NCBI GenBank assembly: GCA_024529925.1
Contig: JAFEUB010000814.1
Span: 1,421,501-1,485,500, forward strand
Reading direction: 5' to 3'
DNA from: Ophthalmolycus amberensis
Lineage: Eukaryota > Chordata > Actinopteri > Perciformes > Zoarcidae
Length of the DNA: 64,000 bases
Under the pieces are notes generated by a model, which saw nothing but the letters and a program-made list of their open reading frames with translations, was not told the DNA's origin and ran no database searches. Shown here piece after piece: positions 13,401 to 23,700 of this stretch (position 1 is the stretch's first letter; each line of letters opens with the position of its first letter). Position numbers and translations under genes: made by a program.

Positions 13401-13558
13401 TCTTTCTGTAAAACTGTAGCAATAGTCCATTCACAGTCATGAAAGAAACACAGAAGACATAATCGATAGTTTTGTCTTTGTAACATCAATTTTGTGTTAA
13501 GTAAGAGAGAGTATTGAAAATGTTCATGTTTGTCTTTCAGGGTGATGGAGCCGTCTGA
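9325..13558 (+). CDS. tm4sf4: Transmembrane 4 L6 family member (TM4SF4-like)
   Basis: Five coding exons, 9325-9495, 10484-10573, 12142-12284, 13065-13245 and 13541-13558, join in frame to 200 codons, the usual length of the family. The protein opens MCSGGFAKCLGISLIPLS and has four hydrophobic segments (about 10-30, 50-68, 90-115 and 155-180). Between TM2 and TM3 it carries the family hallmark CCGCCGNESCGRRFA. The large extracellular loop has an N-glycosylation site (NST) and ends in a Cys-rich tail, CGDCCGG, then GDGAV. L6 proteins are plasma-membrane four-pass proteins that organise signalling and adhesion complexes. The LKNNDCCGCCGNE block and the tail fit TM4SF4 best, but TM4SF1, 5 or 18 cannot be excluded without a tree. 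All splice sites are GT-AG. Confidence 0.9.
9745..9870. repeat. Degenerate dispersed repeat (AATCG-type)
   Basis: The segment reads like a widespread fish repeat: GCAACTAACAATCATTTTTA, then ATTAATCTGCC, then ATAAAATGTCAGAAATGAG. Related copies lie near 34250 and 44200. It sits in intron 1 of the tm4sf4-like gene and has no coding capacity. Confidence 0.5.
10400..10454. repeat. (GT)n microsatellite
   Basis: A GT run with a single interruption in intron 1 of the tm4sf4-like gene, ending about 30 bases before exon 2. It replaces much of the polypyrimidine tract region of that 3' splice site. Confidence 0.9.
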
Positions 13559-13900
13559 GCACTTCCTACAGCTGTGAGAGCCAGCAGGCGGCTGCTTCTT
13601 GTATTTATTCTGTTTTTAGAGGATGACAGTAGTTTCTTGCTTTCATGCCATAGCTCTAAGTTTTTGCATAAGAGTTCCTCGATTACACTGTGTGTACCAA
13701 CAACACTGGTGAAATGACAGAGCTCTAATGTAAAGGGTTTTCCATTTACTCTCTAGCAAACATTAATGGCAGTTTCTTTTTATTATTAAATCGGAATGTG
13801 CATTTTTGGCTCTCACTAATTTCTAACACTACTGTATTTAATGATTTTCATCGTGCTACATATTTTTGAATCAGTTGTTGCCCCTTCAGCTAAGTCAGTA

Positions 13901-13906
13901 AATAAA
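13901..13906 (+). terminator. Polyadenylation signal, tm4sf4-like gene
   Basis: AATAAA about 345 bases after the stop codon; the first canonical signal downstream of the gene. Confidence 0.6.
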
Positions 13907-14060
13907 GATCCTATTGTTGGTATGTAAAGAAGATGGGAGCATAAGACAGGATGAAACCAAGCTATTGTTTTAAATATATATTTTTTTCTTGTCCAGTCAA
14001 ACCTAAACAAAGGCAGCAACTTATTAGAAAACAACCTTTTAGAAAAATAGATGTTGCATG

Positions 14061-14077
14061 ACTGCCCCCTGCTGGGC
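14061..14077 (-). promoter_or_regulatory. CTCF-like motif
   Basis: Read on minus the bases are GCCCAGCAGGGGGCAGT, close to the vertebrate CTCF core CCASYAGRKGGCRSY. It lies between the tm4sf4-like gene and tmem69. Occupancy is untested. Confidence 0.4.
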
Positions 14078-15419
14078 ATTTTGGTGTTGTAAGCACGAGT
14101 CTGATTGGGGTTAAAAGGTCATAGAGATGAACCTACGAGTATCTACAGCATCAATAAAACTTACATCTTCTCACTGACAAATACATGCCTGGGTCCAGGC
14201 CTTTGAATCCACCCACTCCACCGGGTTTGAGTCAACTGAAACGGAGTGTAATGAGTTGTCAGTTCTGTCTGATATCAGGCAAAACAATTATTATTGTGTG
14301 TTGGACAGGCGAATGTTAAGATAATAACAGGTGCAATTAAAGTCTCATTATTTTTTCTTTCTATTCATTAAAGACCTTCTCTTCTGGTTGCTCTTTGCCT
14401 CTTTATCTTATTGCATTTTATTTTGTGTTATAAACAAATACATCACTCTAAAGCCATTAGCTTAATTGCTTTACAGGTTTACAATCTTTTACCATTTATT
14501 TACTCTCAAAGTCTTCTGTTTCTGAGTAATATCTCCAAATCTGCAAAGTCTTGAAAGAGGAATAACACAAAGCGGTGATATTTGAACTGTAATAGTGCAT
14601 TTGATCTCCCAAATCATTTAAAGTTATCATTTCAGCAATGAGACATACAGCTAGAAAAATAAATATTAAACAGAGTAGCAAGTAAATGAGGCAAACAGTA
14701 GTTCAAGACATCTGAGTTCTCTTAAGAACAGCACTAGCTAAGTATTTCATTTTTCTGTACAATTAAGTTTTTAGCTCTGTCATGTCTGACTCAACAGAGT
14801 TGGTAATGCAAAGAAGGCTGAAAGATAACAGGTAACAGTTTTCTTTTCAAAAATTAAACAGCCTAAATGATGTGTGAAATAATTCTACATAAATGATGTG
14901 CTTGCAGAACTACACCGTCCACTGTCCAAATAGAGCTGTGTTATTTGTATTTTTGTGTGACAGAAAGCATTGCCCAGAGAGACAAACTGCAACTGTGAAA
15001 ACATGACAAGGTGAAAAAAGTGCTTCTTACTTTTCCCTCGCTGGGAAGCGACAGAAGGGTGGAGACACAGAGGGATCAAGACAGAACCATTTTTTTCATG
15101 AATTCAAACCACACGCTCAGAATTGAATTGATGTTGTTTTTTTTAATATGTCTTTTATGTTAAGCTTTACTTTCTATCCCATATAATATTAATTTTATAA
15201 ACATCATTTGCTTGTATTTAAATTGAGTGAATTGGCGATTTTTGCTGCATATTTAGGTAAAATAAAATAATTATAACAATTTGGACTGATTAATTGGGCA
15301 TGTTAATTGATGAACTAATGTGTCCAGTTCGCCACCATTTTTCGTCGAAACAGTCCATGGAAACAAGTAATGTTTTTCATTTATTTTTTTCTTCACTGTA
15401 TTCTCGTGGAACCATAGAT

Positions 15420-15557
15420 TCAGGACGCCTCTTTGCGAACACGGAAGAAATAAACCGCGTACCGACGTGTTTCGCCCGTTTCTCCGCTACTAGTTGGGTG
15501 ACCCCGGGGAACTGCTAAACACTGTTTGAAGTATGATGTTTTCATCCTGAGACGAAG
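15420..15557 (+). other. tmem69: tmem69 promoter-proximal region and 5' non-coding exon
   Basis: This CpG-containing stretch ends in GACGAAG|GTAAAT, a good 5' splice donor. The next exon begins AG|ATG at 16095, so the 5' UTR would lie wholly in this upstream exon. The transcription start is not defined by sequence. Confidence 0.45.
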
Positions 15558-15921
15558 GTAAATATAGTGCCCGTGTTTCAGGGCTGTGAGTGCATATTGT
15601 CAGCCACGTGCTAAGAAGGCTTCAGCGGTGTAACGTTAGCCGTTAACTCGGTAACCGTGTCGTTGTGTCGGTTATCTTTATAAAGCAGCACTTGTGTTCA
15701 GTCGTTACATTTGTATTTGTTTATGTATTGCTGTAGCTGTTCTGTGTATCTGTCTGAGCTGTAGTTGCAGTTAGCTGCCACCGGTACTTTAACATAAACA
15801 TAAGCAGTGAAGGTAAACACAGTGATGACAGACTGGTTTGACTGGTTCCTGTTCCAGCTTCATGTGTTAGATTTGACAGAAAAACAAAGACTGCATTGCA
15901 TTCAAATTTTGACACTTTTGT

Positions 15922-15927
<6 letters not shown>

Positions 15928-15956
<29 letters not shown>
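15928..15956. repeat. (TA)n microsatellite
   Basis: A TA run in the tmem69 intron upstream of the first coding exon. Confidence 0.9.
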
Positions 15957-15960
<4 letters not shown>

Positions 15961-16094
15961 AAATAACCATTAGTTGCAGCCCTAATCTATTTTAAATGTT
16001 GTGGTTTTTACTCGTAATTTAATTAGCTAATTTCTTCTTAATTTTGAGTGAGATCTTTTGTGTTTTCTTTATTTATTTTTATTTTTGTTTTCAG

Positions 16095-16983
16095 ATGATG
16101 TTCTCTGTTGTATTACGAAGCAGCCTTTCAGCCAAGCAGGTAACAAACTATTTGTGCTTTTGTTTCTTCAAAAGCTCATTTGCTTATATTTCTATCATTT
16201 AAAAACTGAAATGTATCTTATATGCTGATATGAATGTCTTGTCTGTAGGCGTGGCATTGGGCAGGTCCTTCACAGAGATGCTGGACATCAGCCCTGAGCA
16301 CAAGGCTGCTGTTCTCAGAAAGGGGCGACGGACGAGTCGGACCTCCTGCTCGCCTCAGTTCCATGAGCGCCGAGGTCTTCCAGAGGAACCGGATGAGTGC
16401 GGCTCCATTTTTAGTGAGGAATCAACATTTCCACTCCTCTGCTGTGAGGCTGAAGAAGCGACCGCAGCTTGAAGCTCCCAGAGAGCTGCATCTGTTGCGC
16501 TACGACATGAAGGACTTGTGGAAAAGTCCCAAACCGGCTCTGTACCTCGGGTTTGCAGGACTAATCCCCTTCATAGCCCCCACGCTGCTCATGGCTGTGA
16601 CGGAGAGCTACTTTCCAGAGTTGGCCTATGCTCAGTTAGCTTACGCCGCCTCGATCGTTTCCTTCCTGGGTGGAGCTCGCTGGGGATTTGCTCTTCCTGA
16701 GAGCAGCCCAGCCAAACCCGACTGGATCAACCTGGCCAACAGTGTGGTTCCCCCCCTGTTAGCCTGGGTGGCCATGCTGATGAGCGACAACATTGTTCCC
16801 GCAGCCACCATGGTTATTATGGGACTAGGAATCTCGCTGCATTACGATCTGTCTCTGCTGCCCACTTACCCCAGCTGGTTCAAAGCCCTTCGCTTCATCC
16901 TGACCGCCATGGCGTTTTTCTCTCTCATTGGTACGCTCATAATTAATGGTATATACCCAGAAAAGAAGCTGTTGTCAGATTAA
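16095..16983 (+). CDS. tmem69: Transmembrane protein 69 (DUF3429 family)
   Basis: Two coding exons, 16095-16139 and 16249-16983, encode 259 residues, close to the family length. The ATG lies directly at the 3' splice junction. The N-terminus (MMFSVVLRSSLSAKQ, then Arg/Ser-rich sequence to about residue 85) is basic with few acidic residues, consistent with a mitochondrial targeting peptide. From about residue 100 the protein has the DUF3429 core: LWKSPKPALYLGFAGLIPF, FLGGARWGFAL, WINLANSVVPPLLAW and LHYDLSLLP, with about five hydrophobic segments. Bacterial relatives are also small membrane proteins of unknown activity. The transition from exon 1 to exon 2 is in frame (AKQ|AWHWAG). No molecular function is established; mitochondrial membrane location is an inference. 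Confidence 0.93.
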
Positions 16984-17332
16984 ATAGTATGTATATAAAA
17001 TGATAAAGCCACAATGTTTTTATGTTGGTGATCTTATTTCTTGGTATTAGACTTTTCTTCCTCTCTTCTGTCTCAATCACAAGTCTGTCTGGTCATAATC
17101 TGAACAGGAAGCAATAACATAATCCGGTTCTCAGGAGGCTGTACAGCATGTTTCCTCATCGGGGCCTCACTTTGAAGCCTCTGTGTTTGTCCATCTTTCA
17201 AATTAATCTGATAATTATTTTTGGTCAGTTATTTGACACAAACACGAGTTGCCGACAGAATTATGAATGCCGCACTTTAGAAGACCTAGAAAATAGACTG
17301 AAAATGAGGAAGTTCTTGCTCAATGAACATCA

Positions 17333-17338
17333 AATAAA
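17333..17338 (+). terminator. tmem69: Candidate polyadenylation signal, tmem69
   Basis: AATAAA 350 bases after the tmem69 stop codon, just before the LINE that begins near 17441. Confidence 0.45.
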
Positions 17339-17440
17339 TGCATTTCTCATCAACATAAGTGCTTTGGACTTACATTGGTGATTATTCAGAAATCAAAATC
17401 ATATCAAAAAGTATGTATCAAATTATTAAATAGGAACTGA

Positions 17441-19540
17441 GCAAGGCAAGGCAAGTTTATTTGTATAGCACATTTCAACAACAAGGTAATTCAAAGTGCT
17501 TCACATAAAACCATTAAAGCATCAAACATCAAAAGAAAAGGAGATTTAAAAACAATTAAGAACATTCATTGCATTAAAACATTTAAAACAACAAAAAAAC
17601 TGCAAGAAATAAGTAAGAAATAAAATGCAGGAAATTGATTAATATATTAATTGAATGTGGTTAAATTAAAGGCAGCAGCAAACAGAAAAGTCTTCAATCT
17701 TGATTTAAATGAGCTGAGGGTCTCAGCAGACCTGCAGCTTTCTGGGACTTTGTTCCAGATATGTGGAGCAGAAAAACTGAACGCTGCTTCTCCATGTTTA
17801 GTTCTGACTCTGGGAACAGAAAGTAGACCGGTCCCAGACGACCTAAGGGGTCGGGATGGTTCATAAGGTAGCAGCAGATCAGAGATGTATTTTGGCCCTA
17901 AACCATTCAGTGCTTTGTAAACCAACATCAGGATTTTAAAGTCAATTCTTTGTTGGACAGGAAGCCAGTGCAAAGACATCAGAACTGGGGTGATGTGATC
18001 CACCCTCCTGGTCTTAGTGAGGACTCGAGCTGCAGCGTTCTGAATCAGCTGCAGCTTTCTGACGGACTTTTTACAGAGACCTGTAAACACACCGTTACAG
18101 TAGTCCAGTCTGCTGAAGATAAATGCGTGGACAAGTTTTTCCAAATCCTGTTGAGACATAAGTCCTCTAATCCTTGATATATTCTTCAGGTGATAGTAGG
18201 CTGATTTTGTAATTGTCTTGATATGGCTGTTCAGGTTGAGGTCTGAATCCATAACTACACCTAGATTTCTGGCTTGGTTTGTGGGTTTTAACATCAGTGA
18301 TTGAAGCTGAGCGGTGATTTTCAATTGTTCGTCCTTGGTACCAAAAACAATTACTTACTTCTGTTTTATCTTTGTTTAATTGAAGAAAATTCTGGCACAT
18401 CCAGTTGTTGATTTGTTCAATGCAGTTACCCAGCCCTTGTATGGGATTATAGTCCCCTGGTGACATAGTTATGTAGATTTGTGTGTCGTCTGCATAATTA
18501 TAACACACTTTGTTGTTTTCCATTATCTGAGCTAGTGGAAGCATGTAGATGTTGAACAGAAGAGGCCCCAGTATTAAACCTTGGGGAACACCACATGTCA
18601 TTTTAGTCAGCTCTGATGTGTAATCAGCTACAGACACGAAGTATTCTCGGTCCTTCAAGTAGGATTCAAACCAGGTAAGTGCTGTGCCAGAGAGTCCCAC
18701 CCAGATTTTTAGTCTTTCTAGGAGTATGGCATGGTCGACTGTGTCGAATGCAGCACTGAGATCCAGTAACACTAAGACTGAACTTCTGCCATTGTCTATG
18801 TTGAAGTGGATGTCGTTGAAAACCTTAAGAGCAGTTTCAGTACTGTGGTGCTGTCGAAAGCCTGACTGGAAAACATCAAAGCAGTTATTTACAGCCAAGA
18901 AATTGGTCAGCTGTTGGAAAACCGCTTTTTCAATTATTTTACTTAAAAATGGGAGGTTTGATATTGGCCTGTAATTTTTCATCGTTGCGGAGTCTAAACT
19001 AGCCTTCTTTAGGAGTGGTTTAATAACTGCAGTTTTTAGGGCTTGTGGGAAGACACCTGAGAGAAGGGATGTGTTTACAATTTGTAAAAGATCAGTGGTC
19101 ATGCAGTTTGAAATATTTTTGAAAAAGTGTGTTGGTAGAATATCCAAGCAGCAGGAGGATGACTTCAGATGTAGTATAATGTCTTCTAGGCTTCTACGGT
19201 CGATTGAATGAAATTGTGTCATGATATTTGAATGGATGTTATTCAGAGATCGGGACAACACATATCCTGTGGTTGGTGTGGAGGCACTGACTGTCTAATT
19301 TTCTGAATTTTGTCAGTAAAAAAGGAGGCAAATTGATTGCATGCCCAGGTGGATTGGAGCTCAGCAGCTACCGACACTGGAGGGTTTGTTAGCCTGTCGA
19401 CGGTAGCAAATAAGGCGCGTGTATTGTTCTTGTTTTTGGTTATGATGTCAGAGAAGAATGACTGCCTTGCATTTCTAAGTTCCAAATTATAATTGCGAAG
19501 TCTCTCTTTATAGATGTCACAGTGAACCTGGTGCACGTGA
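17441..19540 (-). mobile_element. L2/CR1-type LINE, 5'-truncated and inactive
   Basis: Read on minus, the element encodes a reverse transcriptase of the L2/CR1 superfamily. It has KNYRPISNLPFLSKIIEKA, the SGFRQHHSTETAL block, DLSAAFDTVDH, the GVPQG motif and the catalytic YADDTQIY, then the C-terminal IQNAAARVLT and SLHWLPVQQRI blocks typical of the group. The reading frame breaks near 19250 and again near 18345, where a 4-base tandem GTAA duplication shifts the frame. No endonuclease domain is seen, so the copy is 5'-truncated and dead. The 3' end carries a short pentamer tail (GGCAA repeats on plus, 17441-17456) followed by TTTATTTGTATAGCACATTT. The 5' boundary near 19540 is approximate. 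Confidence 0.85.
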
Positions 19541-19957
19541 ACCTGGAGCAGGTGAAGAGCAATTTTCTTTCAGTCCGTCCTTTTTAGTTTAATGCTACAA
19601 ATTAGCGGAGCCACGTTGTCCTTTTACACGGCCGGGATCAGACGGATGAAGTCGGGAAGTAAAGTGGAGTAATCTGTGCTTAAAGCCTCGGGTCACATGC
19701 ACACCATCACATTACACAACACACAAGGCTCCAGTGAACTCTGGTACTCCGTTCAGAATACATCTGGGTTTGCAGTACAAGTTTTCAGATTTAACAGGTT
19801 TTAAGATCACAACCGATTCATTACTTGCCTCGATATGTTGGACCAAACATTCATGAAGGACATCAAAGGTATTCAGTCAAATGCAAACATTACATTTCAA
19901 TCACTGTAAGCTGAAAACAAATGCACTAAAAACGTCTCACTTTTGTGTTCAAATGTC
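19541..19957. other. Intergenic remainder between LINE and slc25a24 3' end
   Basis: No gene is supported here. The first part may be further 5' sequence of the LINE, but no conserved LINE peptide could be read in it. Confidence 0.4.
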
Positions 19958-19963
19958 TTTATT
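19958..19963 (-). terminator. slc25a24: Candidate polyadenylation signal, slc25a24
   Basis: TTTATT on plus is AATAAA on minus, about 820 bases beyond the slc25a24 stop codon, giving a 3' UTR of that length. Confidence 0.5.
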
Positions 19964-20782
19964 ACTGTAAACACCAGCATCTAATGAACCAAGTATTGGA
20001 TAGAAAGGCAAATAGAGGGTGAAGTCCATAGATAAGGCACGAGTCCCATTCACCAGACTTTAACAAATGGACACACCTGTCTCAAACATACCAGAACGTC
20101 AAACACCAAAGTATTGCACTTTAAAAGTTTCCTCAGATTTCTTGGTGAAACCGCTCCCCACTCGCACAATATCACTCAATATTTTGGGAGACCGTAAACA
20201 AAGCTGAACGAGTGTTTGTGAGTGAATGGAAGATGTCGATTTTAGATATAAAGAAAGCAAAACAAGTGTTTTCTGCATGGAACTTAGCAGGAACATGTGA
20301 CATAACAGGACCCACACTTAAAATAACCATTTTGACACCAATCAACAATTAAACGACACAAAACAGAATGTTCTGAAATCAAAATGAACCTCTCCCAAGT
20401 GTGTTTTGGTTTTTCAGATTCTTAATATCTACTTCTTTGGTTGATTAAACTGAAAGTCGGTCGATCCAAACTGGGCCCCAAGACTGATAGTGCACTTAGA
20501 ACTGTGGGTGCAACACGAATGTACACAAAGTCTTACAAATCATTACAAGCCCTTTGTGAATACTGAAGACTTTTCAAAACTATCCTTAGATAATGGCTCA
20601 AGAGTTTACTCAAAGTCCTGCAACGACTCCATCTGCAGTGCTTTGAGTCTTTGGTGACCGACAGGTAAACAAGCTCTTCACATGACAGTTTCCCTAATAT
20701 GTTAGTCAGTGACGTGTTTTTGAAACAATAAAAAGAAACCCCGCTCATCACGGACACAGACAGACACAGAAGACTCCGCTGC

Positions 20783-23700
20783 CTACTTCTGGATACCAAA
20801 TCTATCCCTCATGTTCTCATACACCACGTAGCTGATGCTGACAGCCGGTATGACCTTCATGAAATTGGGCAGGATGCCGCAGTAAAGTCCAAAGAAGCCT
20901 TCCTTTTGCAGAATCTTCTTCACCATCAGATTCATGGGCAGCTGCTTTGAGCCCTCGAGAGATGCTGAGAAACAAAGAGAGAGACATACCAGTGTCAGAT
21001 AATGATGTCAGTGCTTTCATTGAATGTACAAGTATGTATTAGACCTCGAGTAACCACCCAGGGAATGCCAAAGGTTTATTTCCATTCATTAATCACAGTC
21101 AATCTCTCAAAGTTTGAGAGCCATCTTTGAACCCATTATGAATCCGTCCCCACACTGCTGTCCCAAAAAACGGTGGGAAGGAAAATCTTTATTAACCTTT
21201 GGATATAACTTGCAATAACTTGTCATTTTTGGCCACTTGGGGGCAGCAGAAACAAGCTGTAAGCTGAACGTAAGTCTAATTTTGACCTTCCTTCTAGCCC
21301 TGCTTTTAGTCTCCACTAACTCCTGAAGGAAATATCAGGCTCTTCAGCCTCCAAATGCCTCGCAATGCTCATCAAATCTTTGATAATTTAGTTTGAGTGT
21401 TGTTTGGTGCTGGGCAGGTATACGTGCACAGTGTGTTTTTGCATCTTTATTTGCTGAAACAAGCTGCTTGCGAAACAGTAAAGCTGCAGGGAAACCAACA
21501 CAATGACTGTTATATTTCACGCAATGTTAACTCAGTCTTTACTTTAGCTACAGTAGTGCAGTGCCTTTCAGTGGTCATTTCTCTATTCATTCACTACACT
21601 TAGTGTAAATCCTTCTCGATAAGATCATGGGAGCAATGCGCTAAATCACAAGTTGACAGAATTTGAAATGGTTTTCGGTTCTCTGTACCTTGAGCCTGCA
21701 TCCTGGTGCGGATCAGAGCTAGAGGGTAGCTGACCAGCTGGCCACACGTGCTGGAGAGACTACCACAGCCAAGCAGCACCACAATGCCAGGGTTAGCGGT
21801 GTCTTTAGCGTAGCGGGACAACCAGAGGTTCTTCAAGCTCTGGTGAGGACAAGGAAGTGTTTGTGTGTGAGAAAGGAGTATAAGTTGTATTTCACAGAAT
21901 CTCAAAACGTGACATCTACCAAGTGGAAATCCCTCACTGCCTCCAATGACAGAGGACGTTGCATATGGAAGTGGAGCTTTGTATGTACATTTTCCACGTA
22001 CCTTCATACACTGCCAGATCGATGCCAGCGTAGGGGATGATGCCCAGAAGATTGGGAACGTAGCCCTTGTAAAACGCCTTCAGTCCCTCCTTCCTCAGGA
22101 TTTGCTTGGCACAGTCAAACATTCCCGAGTACTGTCCGGTCTTCCTCAGGGTCAGGCGGGTTTTCATCACCTGCAGGGGGCAAAGAGTTTAAGTGAAGCT
22201 GTTCTTCACCTGACAACACTTCTACTGACGCTTTGTAGGAGTCAGCAGATTCACAATAAGAAGCAAGTGTCATTATTGATAGAGTATGTTATCATTTTAA
22301 AAAATCAAGGGGAAAAGGGAACCTGCATGACATTCCGTAAAGTCGCTCACATTTCTTTACTTTGCCCTTTATTTTAGACTGTTAGTCTGAAATAAGGAAG
22401 GATTTATTTAAGGTGAAAAATAATGTTCACATGACAATTAATATAGACCAGACAACCTTCGTCATCAAAGCTATATGAAAATACATGTTCTCTAACCTGA
22501 TGCCACTCTTAACACTCAGCTATCAAACAAACACAGATAGACCTGTACGTGCCTCCACCTCCGCTCACCTCCATGGGGTAGATGATAGTTTGTGCCGAGG
22601 CTCCAGCCAGCGATCCGGCCATGAACCTCTCGTGGATCTTGACCTTCCCTGGTTCACTGGACAGCAGCTTCTTAAACTAATGAAACACAGCGATAAGGGA
22701 GCATTGCATCACAACTCAATGACTCTTGAGGACCGTTTCAGTCGTAATAAACTTCGGCTGAAATTGCATCTTGGGGCCAATATTATGACAGTGTGTACTG
22801 TAATCATTTACCTGCTCATAGGCCATAAATTTAATGGCCGTCTCGGGGGCAATCTTCAGTACGTTGATACCGTTTCCTCGCCACAGAGACTGCCGCGCCT
22901 CCTTCTTTTACCATCTGCTTAAAACCACCAACCAGGCTGATTTTGTTGCTCTTGGAGGAATGCACCTGTGCGTGAAAAAACCCTGCATTGTAAATCATTA
23001 CTTTAAAAAGTAAGTGCATTTATAAAGTATTAAAGGCAGCATTTAAGCTCCATTAAATACAATTACAAACAGGTTAACCCCCTTTAAATATTTTCCCTTT
23101 TGCCACATTATCTACAGTAACAGCGTCTCCACATTCTATTGTAATTCTGTAGTATGTATATGTGAGATTATCCTTTTGTGATGCCACATGATACAGCATA
23201 TTACTATACATATACGACCAGTGTTAACTTTGCACCCTGCTTTAACTACACCATGTTTTTGATTGGTCTGAACGTTGCCTTTGAGTAAATTGCATGACCA
23301 CTGTAAATAAAAAAACATTATTACATACATATAATAAAATATATATTATTAAAAATGTGATTTATTAAGAACATATGACAGACAACTAATAAAACATTGT
23401 TTTAAGCGTTTCACACACCTGCATGAACACCTTCATCCGGTCCAGCGGGGCAGTTCCTGTACGGGACACGGCGCCGGCCATGGCCCCCGCTGACAGCTGC
23501 TTCCACCACATGCCCGTTGTCTTCTCCTCCTCTGTGAACTCATCTGGGATGGAGAGGCTGTCCCCAATGTCCAGCACCTACACGCAACACAATATATACA
23601 AATCTCAGTCGGAGACATGTTTCAAATACTGTGTGAATGGTGTCTAGTTTCTAAACATCAACACGGAGCTGAAATTCTTCAAAACCTTCTCAGGGCTCTG

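Larger units (their letters stand above)
13559..15419. other. tm4sf4-like 3' UTR and AT-rich intergenic region
   Basis: The 3' UTR of the tm4sf4-like gene runs from 13559 to just past the AATAAA at 13901. A CTCF-like motif follows at 14061-14077. From there to about 15420 the DNA is AT-rich with no supported gene or recognisable element. Confidence 0.6.

Noticed and set aside
18684..18974. 96-codon plus ORF and other plus ORFs at 17651-18177
   Set aside because: Antisense shadows of the LINE reverse transcriptase.
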